Shown here: one piece after another, positions 1 through 6,295 of the stretch
Numbering within the stretch: the first letter of the stretch is position 1
How the letters are laid out: each line of letters begins with the position of its first letter
Assembly: GCA_947589655.1 (NCBI GenBank)
Contig: CANQCE010000048.1
Span: 1 to 7,604, forward strand
DNA: 7,604 bases
Source: an uncultured Clostridia bacterium
GTDB lineage: Bacteria > Bacillota > Clostridia > Christensenellales > UBA1242
Reading direction: 5' to 3'
The notes under the pieces: generated by a model
What the model was told of the DNA's origin: nothing
Databases searched by the model: none
Seen by the model: the letters and a program-made list of their open reading frames with translations, nothing else
Made by a program: the position numbers and the translations under genes

Positions 1-100
1 CCTCCTTGCAAAGTTCTTTGGTTTGCTCGTCCACCTCGTGCGCCGAAAAGAGTATCGCCTGCTTGTCAACCCCAAAAATTCTCACCCCACAAGTTCCCAC
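1..100 (-). CDS. Possible 5' end of an unidentified protein gene (partial)
   Basis: The minus strand is open from about position 100 to the window edge and reads as a plausible protein start, with residues such as GVRIFGVDKQAILFSAHEVD. Its codons are richer in G and C than the AT-rich DNA beyond position 100, which fits coding sequence ending there. Two GTG codons, at 98-100 and 83-85, could be the start, and neither has a clear Shine-Dalgarno site. The frame stays open further upstream through sequence that looks non-coding. If real, the gene is divergent from the marR-type gene and may share its control region. I do not recognise the family. The plus-strand frames over the same bases are also partly open, so the strand is not certain. 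Confidence 0.3.
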   Translation of the reverse strand, partial: MGTCGVRIFGVDKQAILFSAHEVDEQTKELCKE

Positions 101-160
101 CGCAATCTGACAAAAAAAATATGTTTTTATAACTTTTATCTGAAAAACAATGTAAAATAG

Positions 161-189
161 TTGCAAAAAGTTTTTGGTTTTTTTATAAT
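161..189 (+). promoter_or_regulatory. Promoter of the MarR-family gene with an internal dyad
   Basis: TTGCAA (161-166) and a perfect TATAAT (184-189) are separated by 17 bases, which is a good sigma-A-type promoter. The spacer holds a perfect dyad, CAAAAA-G-TTTTTG (164-176), which overlaps the -35 end and could be an operator for the regulator encoded just downstream. Transcription would be expected to begin around 196-197, immediately before the ATG at 198. Confidence 0.65.
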
Positions 190-197
190 AAATAGGT

Positions 198-581
198 ATG
201 AAAAATATCGACAAGCTGATTGAACTTGAAGCACTAACCGAAAATGTGGCAAAGCACTTTGCCAAGAACAACCTTTTAAAAATGAAGGTGCTGTATTTTA
301 TCAACCAGTATGAAAATTTGTCGGTTAGCATGTATATAGATAAGTTGGGGCTGAAAAAATCTAACTTTGCGCTTATGGCAAAAGATTTGGAAGACGAAGG
401 TCTGGTTGTCTCAAAGCAAGGCGAGATAGACAAGCGCTGTCGCCTTATGGCGCTAACGGAAAAAGGGAAGACTGAGTTGCAAAATTACATTGCAGCGTTT
501 AAAAGTGCTTTTGCGGAGAACATTCCAGAGGTTGAACAAGCGCTTGAAACACTTTGTGCATATTTGAATAAGAAAATATAA
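198..581 (+). CDS. MarR-family winged-helix transcriptional regulator
   Basis: This 127-residue protein has the MarR layout: a helical start (residues 1-38), a winged helix (about 42-90) and a C-terminal helix for dimerisation. The recognition helix lies around KKSNFALMAKDLEDEGLV (53-70). The wing carries the family signature D-x-R followed by L-T (D78, R80, L86-T87), ending TEKGK. MarR proteins are cytoplasmic dimers that bind palindromic operators and often respond to small phenolic or redox ligands; the ligand here is unknown. At 127 residues it is slightly shorter than the usual 140 or so. The next Met (29) would remove the first helix, so the start at 198 is kept although it has no proper Shine-Dalgarno site. 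The cysS gene follows after 50 bases, so co-transcription is likely. Confidence 0.85.
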   Translation: MKNIDKLIELEALTENVAKHFAKNNLLKMKVLYFINQYENLSVSMYIDKLGLKKSNFALMAKDLEDEGLVVSKQGEIDKRCRLMALTEKGKTELQNYIAAFKSAFAENIPEVEQALETLCAYLNKKI

Positions 582-631
582 GGCTAAAAACCTATGAAAA
601 GCAGACGAGCGACTAAATAAGAAGGTAAAAC

Positions 632-1987
632 ATGGTTAAATTTTATAATTCGTTAACAAGAAAAAAGGAAGAAGTTTCGTCCACGAACGGCGTTGTAAAA
701 ATGTATTCCTGCGGCCCAACGGTTTATTATTTTCCACACATTGGCAACCTGCGCGCCTATCTTTTTATGGACAATATTCGCCGCGTGCTTAAATTCAACG
801 GCTACAAAATTGACGGCGCCATGAACATCACAGACGTTGGGCACCTCACATCCGATGCTGACGAGGGCGATGACAAAATGCTGGTGGCAAGTGAGCGCGA
901 ACACAAATCGCCTTGGGAAATTGCCAAATTTTACACAGATGTTTTCATGCAAGATGTAAAATTGTTGAACATCGATTTGCCCGAGCACATCGTTCCAGCC
1001 ACCAGCGTGATAAGCGAGATAATTGAATTTGTGCAGGCGCTGCTTGAAAAAGGCTACGCCTACGAAACCAGCAAGGGAATATATTTTGACATAGCAAAAT
1101 TCCCAGAATATGGCAGATTGTCTGGCATGAACATCCAAGACAAGTTGGCTGGCGCACGCATTGCCGTGGATTACGAAAAGCACACGCCGTATGATTTTGT
1201 GTTGTGGGTGAAAGCGCCAAAAGGGCACATCATGCAGTGGGATAGCCCATGGGGAAAGGGTTACCCCGGCTGGCACATCGAGTGTTCTGTGATTGGCGAT
1301 AAGTTTTTGGGCGAAAACATTAACATCCACACTGGCGGCGTTGACCACAAGCCAGTGCATCACGAGAACGAGATTGCGCAAAGCAACTGCCGCTATGGTC
1401 ACCAAGTTGTAAAAATGTGGATGCATTTGGAATTTTTGCAGATTGACGGCGGCAAGATGAGCAAAAGCCTGAACAACATCTATCGCCTGAAAGATTTGCA
1501 AGAGCGCGGCTACGCCCCAGAGGATTTTAGGTTCTTCTACTTTTTGGCGCACTATTCCAAACAGCAGAATTTCACGTTTGATGCGCTCGACATGGCAAGA
1601 AACACGCTTAAAAGCATAAAAACACTGGTTAAAGAGCACAAAAATGGCACAGAAAACGTCTCCACTGCCGAATATGAAGCGGAATTTCTGGAAGCGATAA
1701 ATGACGATTTAAACATGCCAAAAGCAATCGCAGTGGTTCAAAAAATGTTAAAAGAGCCGCGCAGCCAAAACGTTTATGCGGCATTTGACAAGTTTAACAA
1801 AGTGCTGGGCTTAACGCTTGACGAAACGCAAGATGTCCCTGCCCAGATTCAAGAACTGGCAAAGCAGCGTTGGAACGCAAAAAATAATCGCGACTACGCC
1901 ACTGCGGACAGTTTGCGCAACAAAATATCCGACCTCGGCTACGAAATTAAAGACTCTAAATCCGGCTACGAAATTTTGAAAAAATAA
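632..1987 (+). CDS. cysS: Cysteinyl-tRNA synthetase
   Basis: This class I aminoacyl-tRNA synthetase charges tRNA-Cys with cysteine in the cytoplasm. The 451 residues are close to the usual 460 or so. Visible landmarks are the HIGN adenylate-binding motif (36-39) and KMSKS (275-279). The zinc site that recognises the cysteine thiol is represented by C27 in SCGPTVY, C218 in HIECSV and the histidine-rich segment HTGGVDHKPVHHENE (233-247). The C-terminal part after about 320 is the helical anticodon-binding region and ends in a short basic tail. The start at 632 is supported by AAGGT about six bases upstream. The gene sits behind the MarR gene in the same direction and ends at a strong terminator. 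A 328-residue open frame on the opposite strand (653-1639) is a shadow of this gene. Confidence 0.97.
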   Translation: MVKFYNSLTRKKEEVSSTNGVVKMYSCGPTVYYFPHIGNLRAYLFMDNIRRVLKFNGYKIDGAMNITDVGHLTSDADEGDDKMLVASEREHKSPWEIAKFYTDVFMQDVKLLNIDLPEHIVPATSVISEIIEFVQALLEKGYAYETSKGIYFDIAKFPEYGRLSGMNIQDKLAGARIAVDYEKHTPYDFVLWVKAPKGHIMQWDSPWGKGYPGWHIECSVIGDKFLGENINIHTGGVDHKPVHHENEIAQSNCRYGHQVVKMWMHLEFLQIDGGKMSKSLNNIYRLKDLQERGYAPEDFRFFYFLAHYSKQQNFTFDALDMARNTLKSIKTLVKEHKNGTENVSTAEYEAEFLEAINDDLNMPKAIAVVQKMLKEPRSQNVYAAFDKFNKVLGLTLDETQDVPAQIQELAKQRWNAKNNRDYATADSLRNKISDLGYEIKDSKSGYEILKK

Positions 1988-2013
1988 AAAACAACCGCTT
2001 TCGGTTGTTTTTT
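1986..2013. terminator. Bidirectional intrinsic terminator
   Basis: A perfect 12-bp stem, AAAAAACAACCG (1986-1997) with CGGTTGTTTTTT (2002-2013), closes a CTTT loop. The A-rich arm and T-rich arm give a U tract on both strands. It therefore ends cysS from the left and the fibre/peptidase operon from the right; the two genes converge on it. Confidence 0.93.
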
Positions 2014-2025
2014 TAATCCGTGGTT

Positions 2026-3249
2026 TTATGCCGTGGCTTTTGGCGTTTCTGCCTTTGCCGCTTTGTAATTTTTTCTCATTTTCTTCAAGCGTTCTTCAAC
2101 TTTTTCACGCTCGGATTCAATCTTTGCTTTTTCAGCGGAGTAATGTTTGGCAATCTTTTCCATTTTCACGCCGTCATTATACATTTTTTCGCACTCACGG
2201 TTAAGTTCCAGCAGTTGTTTGTTAAATTTCAGCATCTGCTGCTGACGGAGATAATATTTTCTTATGCTGTTTGGCGCTTGTCCATCCTCCCAAAGCAGAG
2301 CAATGTAGTCCGTCTTTTCCTCTGGCTTTGCTTGGGCAAGCACTTTCAGTTTGGTCTTTTTGTCCATGTTAAAGCCAACGTCATTTTTAACACAAACCTC
2401 GTCTGTAAGTTTTCGCTTTTCTTCCACAACATCCAGTTCCAATTTTGCCAGCGAAACATCTTTGACAAAGCCCATAATCATCATCCCTGCAAGCACAAGC
2501 AGCGGAATTAATATCACGCCCACAAGCATCATCATGTTGTTGTTCATTGTTGTGAGCAAACTTGCCATAAATTTGGCAAAGCCGCTCTCGTCAAGTATGC
2601 CCAGAACCATATCCTCAGAGGTTATCCAAGCATCTTCCGCCGAGTTTGAAGCCCCTTTGGTCTTAAACCACCTTTCGCCATTCTCGTCTTCATAAACTCT
2701 TTGAATTTCGTGAAAAACAAGATTGGCGCCAGCCTTTGACGCTTCCGTAATTTTGCTAGGTTTAACACCAAAAAAGCTTGTAAAAGGAATAATTGTTTTT
2801 GTGTCTTCTTTGTCTGTGACTAACTTGCTTTTCATGGAATAAAAGCGGTTGTAGTCTTTTGAATACACATAAAAAGCAATTTTGTCCCCCTTGTTCAGTG
2901 TGTGTGCATCAACGGTTTTTGTCATAATGGTGTCGCCAATGTTAAAGCCTGCTTCCACCATACTGCCGCTGACAATTGTAAGGGCACTGTAGCCTGCATA
3001 AGAAGGCACAGTTCTGTTAAGTTTTGAAATTACAACCGAAACGGAAAGTGAAGCCGACAAAAGAATAAGAAGAACCAATAAAGCATTAACCACACCAGAA
3101 ATCAGTTTTTGCCACCAAGGCCTTTCTTTAAGAAGTTTTTCCTCGTTGACAACTCTTTTTTTGGTGGAGTATTTCTTTTTCAGTTTTTCTGCTGTTTTTT
3201 GAAGTTTTTTTGCCACACTGTCGTCTTCGACAACAATCACATTATCCAT
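2026..3249 (-). CDS. SipW-like (ER/archaeal-type) signal peptidase with a long cytoplasmic coiled-coil tail
   Basis: This membrane serine protease should remove signal peptides from exported proteins. Numbering from the ATG at 3249 (407 residues), a charged cytoplasmic N-terminus leads to a membrane segment at about 50-77, then the SGSM box with catalytic Ser96. A His in FHEIQRV (H180) replaces the Lys of ordinary bacterial type I peptidases, and KGASNSAEDAW supplies the Asp (D206). This Ser-His-Asp arrangement is that of B. subtilis SipW and eukaryotic signal peptidases. A second membrane segment lies at about 239-262. Two oddities stand out: Ser and His are 84 residues apart, about twice the distance in SipW, and a Lys/Glu-rich tail of about 145 residues follows the second membrane segment. 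A TTG at 3264 would extend the protein by five residues and overlap the upstream gene, but the ATG has GAGG five bases ahead, overlapping that gene's TGA, and is preferred. Confidence 0.85.
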   Translation of the reverse strand: MDNVIVVEDDSVAKKLQKTAEKLKKKYSTKKRVVNEEKLLKERPWWQKLISGVVNALLVLLILLSASLSVSVVISKLNRTVPSYAGYSALTIVSGSMVEAGFNIGDTIMTKTVDAHTLNKGDKIAFYVYSKDYNRFYSMKSKLVTDKEDTKTIIPFTSFFGVKPSKITEASKAGANLVFHEIQRVYEDENGERWFKTKGASNSAEDAWITSEDMVLGILDESGFAKFMASLLTTMNNNMMMLVGVILIPLLVLAGMMIMGFVKDVSLAKLELDVVEEKRKLTDEVCVKNDVGFNMDKKTKLKVLAQAKPEEKTDYIALLWEDGQAPNSIRKYYLRQQQMLKFNKQLLELNRECEKMYNDGVKMEKIAKHYSAEKAKIESEREKVEERLKKMRKNYKAAKAETPKATA

Positions 3250-3256
3250 TGTAACC

Positions 3257-3832
3257 TCATGCAATAGAGATAGTTAGAACCAAAGCCCCAGAAATTGAAG
3301 AATTTACAGCATCTTCAACAGAAAAGTAAACCCAAAGGTTGGCAGTTGCGCCAGCAGCCAAACTATTAAAAATTTGCTCGCCGCTGTTAAAATCGGTCAG
3401 TTCGCCAAAATCGCCAAGCCTGAATTGAACTTTAAAGCCTGTGTTTTCCAAACTGTCCAAATCTAGCGCCCAACCCACAGTGCTGGGACCATTATTAGTT
3501 ATTTCATAAGAAAACCTAATATATTCACCCTGATTTAAACTTTCGTTAATGGCTTGCGTGTGCTCGTCGGCACCGCCATCAAGTTTAACTGTAAACCTTT
3601 CTGCATTGTTCAAATGCGTTTGCTTGTCATCCGCAGAAATTTTAACTGGGTCAAACACCACCCTAACCACTGTGTCAGGGGTTTTGTCTTGAGTTAAAAT
3701 TGCGGCAGTAACACCACCGCCAACACCAATAAGCAGTAACAAAGCCAGCAGCAAAATAAGCCACCTTTTTTTATGCGACTTTTTTTTGGTTGGTTCATTG
3801 TCAGAGTAGATGTTTGCTTGATATTCTGCCAT
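3257..3832 (-). CDS. Exported beta-rich protein, probable SipW-peptidase substrate (TasA/camelysin-like accessory subunit)
   Basis: This 191-residue protein has an unusually long hydrophilic N-terminus (1-23, with a KKKSHKKR cluster), a hydrophobic segment at about 24-46 and then GGGVTAAILTQD. That stretch resembles the GGTYAFFSDKE-like junction where SipW cuts TasA-type proteins. The rest (about 50-191) is alternating polar and hydrophobic, as expected for a beta sandwich, with a motif ITNNGPSTVGWALDL typical of secreted Ig-like or camelysin-like domains. It lacks cysteine. The gene lies 7 bases ahead of the SipW-like peptidase gene and has GAGGT six bases before its ATG. I infer that it is a substrate and a minor or anchoring fibre subunit, in the manner of TapA, but sequence similarity to a named family is not obvious. 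It could also stay membrane-anchored if uncut. Confidence 0.68.
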   Translation of the reverse strand: MAEYQANIYSDNEPTKKKSHKKRWLILLLALLLLIGVGGGVTAAILTQDKTPDTVVRVVFDPVKISADDKQTHLNNAERFTVKLDGGADEHTQAINESLNQGEYIRFSYEITNNGPSTVGWALDLDSLENTGFKVQFRLGDFGELTDFNSGEQIFNSLAAGATANLWVYFSVEDAVNSSISGALVLTISIA

Positions 3833-3869
3833 CTTTTTACCTCATAAATTTGTAATAAAATGATTTTTG

Positions 3870-3911
3870 CCCTTTCAAAATAACAGTCATATCAAAATTA
3901 TCTTGAAAGGG
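3870..3911 (-). promoter_or_regulatory. Intercistronic stem-loop between the two exported-protein genes
   Basis: In the minus-strand RNA, CCCTTTCAAGATAA pairs with TTATTTTGAAAGGG over 14 positions with a single G-U wobble and a 14-base loop. It lies between the TasA-like gene and the next gene. No run of U follows the stem, so a full intrinsic terminator is unlikely. A likely role is to protect the upstream mRNA 3' end after processing, or to lower read-through, giving more of the first protein than of the second and the peptidase. Confidence 0.6.
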
Positions 3912-3946
3912 TTCAAATCACAAAATGTTAATTTGCTTAAAACTGA

Positions 3947-4534
3947 TTAATCGGCTGCAGCAACACCAACCAAATCCCATTGGAGAGAAATTCCTTGTGC
4001 TGAAACAGTGTTGTTGTTGTTTGCAATTTGGAAACGAATTCCAAGAGTAACTGATTCAGTTCCGCCAGCATTAACTGTAATGTCTTGAACAGTTGTGATA
4101 GCTTGTGATGAGTAATCTGACCCATCTGCACTATAATAAAGTGTCAAGCCTGTTATTCCACTTGGGGCAGCATTCAAAGAAACTTGAAGATCGTTAGTTT
4201 CATCTTTGTTTGTGAACTTGTATGTAACATCAACATAGTTGTCTGTTACTGTAAGGTCAATTGTTTCAGAAACATTAAGTGTTTTTGTTGCTTCAGCACC
4301 TGTATCTGATTCTTGTGTGAAATTAACAGTTCCGATTGTTTTCTTAACCTGATTTTTTACTTGATATGAAGCTTCAACATCTGCATTAACGTTCAAAGCG
4401 TTGTATGAAATGTTAAATGTGGATGTTACTTTTCCGCTCAAAGCAGCCAAAGTAATCCCAACTGATGCAGCGGCAACAACAACGACCAATGCGAGTGTTC
4501 CCAGTGCAAAAAATAATTTTTTCTTTCCTGACAT
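3947..4534 (-). CDS. TasA-like exported fibre subunit (probable SipW-peptidase substrate)
   Basis: This 195-residue protein begins MSGKKKLFF, then has a hydrophobic stretch (about 8-32) with small residues, ending ASVGITLAALSGK. This is a SipW-type signal peptide, with the cut probably near LAA (29-31). The mature part is acidic, lacks cysteine, and is rich in Thr, Val, Ser and Asn with alternating strands. That fits the beta-sandwich of TasA/camelysin proteins, which assemble into extracellular fibres. It is shorter than B. subtilis TasA (about 260 residues). The gene comes first in the operon, ahead of a strong intercistronic hairpin, and so is probably the most abundant product. AGGAG lies 11 bases before the ATG, a rather long spacing in an A-rich stretch. 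Membership of the TasA superfamily is inferred from the signal type, size, composition and the adjoining peptidase. Confidence 0.75.
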   Translation of the reverse strand: MSGKKKLFFALGTLALVVVVAAASVGITLAALSGKVTSTFNISYNALNVNADVEASYQVKNQVKKTIGTVNFTQESDTGAEATKTLNVSETIDLTVTDNYVDVTYKFTNKDETNDLQVSLNAAPSGITGLTLYYSADGSDYSSQAITTVQDITVNAGGTESVTLGIRFQIANNNNTVSAQGISLQWDLVGVAAAD

Positions 4535-4796
4535 TTTTTTGTTTTCTCCTTTTTAATTTTATGTAGTCCCATTTTTAAACCCTTGCATCTTCCGCTCAAA
4601 AGGTGATGCCAAGGTTTCACCGAGGGTTGTGATATGACGAAAACAATCCTCTGCCCACCCGAACTTTTTGTAAGAAAGTTTCAAAACTTATTATTTTTTT
4701 ATCATTATTTTTCTTTTACTTTTTTCTGTTTTATCCCCCTTTTTTAAGGATTTTGCCATTCTGCTACCGCAGGCAACGCCCCTTTTTATATTTACT
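4535..4796 (-). promoter_or_regulatory. Long structured 5' leader of the fibre operon
   Basis: About 260 bases lie between the predicted transcription start and the TasA-like ATG, with no convincing ORF. Minus-strand RNA structures include a distal hairpin, TTGCC-TGC-GGTA-GCA-GAAT-GGCAA (4753-4776), and a hairpin at 4662-4680 (AACTTT/AAAGTT). A proximal domain has an outer stem between 4623-4628 and 4578-4583 (AACCCT/AGGGTT) that encloses a GGTGA/TCACC hairpin (4602-4621). A competing stem, CTTGGCATC (4605-4613) with GATGCAAG (4582-4589), cannot form together with the GGTGA hairpin. Such alternatives are typical of riboswitches or protein-controlled leaders, but I recognise no known riboswitch consensus here. 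Confidence 0.5.
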
Positions 4797-4802
4797 ATTT
4801 AC

Positions 4803-4832
4803 ATTTTAAACCAAATTAAAACCAAAAGTCAA
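4803..4832 (-). promoter_or_regulatory. Probable promoter of the fibre operon
   Basis: On the minus strand TTGACT (4827-4832) and TAAAAT (4803-4808) are 18 bases apart, each one mismatch from consensus. Transcription would start near 4796. A second candidate further upstream pairs a perfect TATAAT (4896-4901) with a weak TTGTGC (4918-4923) at 16 bases; it would lengthen the leader by about 90 bases and overlaps the tail of the ASCH operon. Confidence 0.55.
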
Positions 4833-4926
4833 TTAAAAAATCATAAATTTACAGATTTTGTCGAAAAAAATTTTTGATAACCGCCCTCCCTTCCTATTAT
4901 ATATAAGAAAATGCCAAGCACAAGGC

Positions 4927-5421
4927 TTAACATCTTTCAGGGGTTGTATTGTTTTGAAAGTTTCCACCAAAATCATTGTTTTTGCTTTCATGCTCTAAAA
5001 TCGCTTTGCAAATGTTTTCATCCCTAATTTTGTCATAATACTGTGGCAACTTTATATTTGGATTTATTCTTCTCAGTTTGTTTAAAGGTAAAGGCTTTTT
5101 GAACCTTTTAATGTCATATAGTTTAAGGGCATAACAATTTGGATTGTTTGTTCCAAAATACGCAACAATTTCGTTTCTGTCTTTCCTTACATCGTAACCG
5201 GTTTTCTTTAAAATTTCAGATATATTGCCTTGTAAAACCTCTGACACTCTAAAAGTTCCGATAAAGGCTTTATCGTCCTTTGCAGAATAAACATAAAATT
5301 TTTTGTTTAAACAATCAGGTCTTATAGGGCTTTTACGGAATTCAAACCCTTTTGTGCCGTTAAAAATTTGATTTGCATAATATGACTGAATTGAAATTAC
5401 AAGGATTTCGTTATTTTCCAT
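4927..5421 (-). CDS. ASCH/PUA-like domain protein (COG4933-like), third gene of the ASCH-GNAT operon
   Basis: With the start at 5421 the protein has 164 residues. It opens ILVISIQSYYANQIFNGTKGFEFRKS, which holds the ASCH motif G-x-K-x-x-E-x-R (G22, K24, E27, R29). It continues with KKFYVYSA, IGTFRV, YALKLYDIKRFKKPLPL and a LPQYY segment near 145. This order matches PUA-like proteins of the predicted-regulator group COG4933. The ASCH/PUA fold binds RNA or nucleosides, and some members are amidohydrolases; the substrate here is unknown. A Met 33 codons upstream (5520) also begins the open frame, but GGAGG lies five bases before the ATG at 5421, and that start overlaps the GNAT gene end by 11 bases, as expected for translational coupling. 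The C-terminal 20 or so residues are Asn-rich and look disordered. A weak hairpin with a T-rich stretch follows the stop. Confidence 0.75.
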   Translation of the reverse strand: MENNEILVISIQSYYANQIFNGTKGFEFRKSPIRPDCLNKKFYVYSAKDDKAFIGTFRVSEVLQGNISEILKKTGYDVRKDRNEIVAYFGTNNPNCYALKLYDIKRFKKPLPLNKLRRINPNIKLPQYYDKIRDENICKAILEHESKNNDFGGNFQNNTTPERC

Positions 5422-5929
5422 CTTTCCCTCCACCAGGGTTATCAAGATAGCCATTATACACCAGTTCGGCACTTCTGTCGTTATATAACCCTTTAACCTC
5501 TTGTGTTTGCTTCCAGTCATATTTTTTGATTAAGCCTTCAAACATGGGCAGTTTGTAATCCGCAATGGTTATCATTGGTTTTGTTGTTTGCAATATTTCC
5601 ATTGCTTTTTCAACCAGTTTAGAGCCAATGCCTAAACCTCTGGATTCATTACTTACAAAAAGAGTGCAAATCTTTTTTTCAAAAGAATCCTTTTTTATAA
5701 AAGCAGTGCCATATATCTTGCCAAATTCATCTTGAGCAAAAATGATATCTCGCCCACTGTTTTCGCTGAATACGGCAGGCAAATGTTTTTGATAAAACCA
5801 ACTTTTGTGCTTAGGGTAATCATCAGTTATAAAATCTGTCATACCATACAATTGGTCGCAAAGAGTTAGCAAGGTTCGTTTATCAACACCTTGACTTAAA
5901 AGTTCTTGAATACTTTTGATATATATCAT
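5411..5929 (-). CDS. GNAT-family N-acetyltransferase
   Basis: This 172-residue protein carries the GNAT core. Strands around FAQDEFGKIYGTAFIKK (64-80) precede motif A: a hydrophobic strand, CTLFVS (88-93), then ESRGLGIGSKLVEKAMEIL, with the acetyl-CoA pyrophosphate loop R-G-x-G-x-G at 97-102. The later part, ITIADYKLPMFEGLIKKYDW, fits motif B with the typical position-specific Phe and Tyr residues. The N-terminal 55 residues are helical and probably give substrate specificity, which cannot be read from sequence. Its ATG overlaps the stop of the first ASCH gene by 4 bases (ATGA), with GGAGG four bases upstream, and its own end overlaps the second ASCH gene by 11 bases. It lies between two ASCH-domain genes, which hints at an RNA, nucleoside or small-molecule substrate, but this is inference. 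Confidence 0.85.
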   Translation of the reverse strand: MIYIKSIQELLSQGVDKRTLLTLCDQLYGMTDFITDDYPKHKSWFYQKHLPAVFSENSGRDIIFAQDEFGKIYGTAFIKKDSFEKKICTLFVSNESRGLGIGSKLVEKAMEILQTTKPMITIADYKLPMFEGLIKKYDWKQTQEVKGLYNDRSAELVYNGYLDNPGGGKDGK

Positions 5930-6276
5930 TTCGCCTCCAATGGTTCAACTTTTATGGCTACAACGCCATATCGAAATTCGTCTTCCATAGTATAAAAACT
6001 ATGATATACTCTTTCAACATCACCTTTATTTGAATTTTCAAAACCAATTTTATCCAAAGGCAGAGTGTCAAGCATTTCTTTGAAAGATTTAAAATATATC
6101 AAATCTTTAACAATCGTTTGCAAAGTTTCTGTTTGCTCTGGCTCTTTTTTAAAAATTATCACATCTCCAACATCAATCAACTTTCGTTTTTCGTCATTAA
6201 GCCTAATTTCATAAATTTTTTGACCATTTTTAATTTTGTCAAAATATACGGCTTTAAGTTTCATTTCGTGTATCAT
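5926..6276 (-). CDS. ASCH-domain protein, first gene of the ASCH-GNAT operon
   Basis: With the start at 6276 the protein has 116 residues, a single ASCH (ASC-1 homology, PUA-like) domain. It opens MIHEMKLKAVYFDKIKNG and continues QKIYEIRLNDEKR. It shows the family motif G-x-K-x-x-E-x-R (G18, K20, E23, R25), then the DVGDVIIFKKE strand pair and a C-terminal YGVVAIKVE strand. ASCH proteins are thought to bind RNA; E. coli YqfB, a relative, hydrolyses N4-acetylcytidine using a Lys in the matching loop, though its Thr is not present here. An upstream ATG at 6297 is in frame but lies inside the predicted -10 hexamer, and AAGGAG (6283-6288) is placed six bases ahead of 6276, so the shorter form is chosen. 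It is the first gene of a three-gene overlapping operon. Confidence 0.8.
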   Translation of the reverse strand: MIHEMKLKAVYFDKIKNGQKIYEIRLNDEKRKLIDVGDVIIFKKEPEQTETLQTIVKDLIYFKSFKEMLDTLPLDKIGFENSNKGDVERVYHSFYTMEDEFRYGVVAIKVEPLEAK

Positions 6277-6295
6277 ATTTTTCTCCTTAAACGCC

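Noticed and set aside
653..1639. A 328-codon open frame on the minus strand
   Set aside because: It lies wholly antisense to cysS, which has all its family motifs; the frame has no Shine-Dalgarno site and reads as an artefact of codon choice.
2020..2695. Two plus-strand open frames (2020-2511 and 2351-2695)
   Set aside because: Both are antisense to the SipW-like gene, very rich in Phe and Ser, without ribosome sites.
4438..4620. A 60-codon minus-strand frame starting in the fibre leader
   Set aside because: It starts at a GTG inside the hairpin region and overlaps the TasA-like gene out of frame; no ribosome site and no protein-like pattern.
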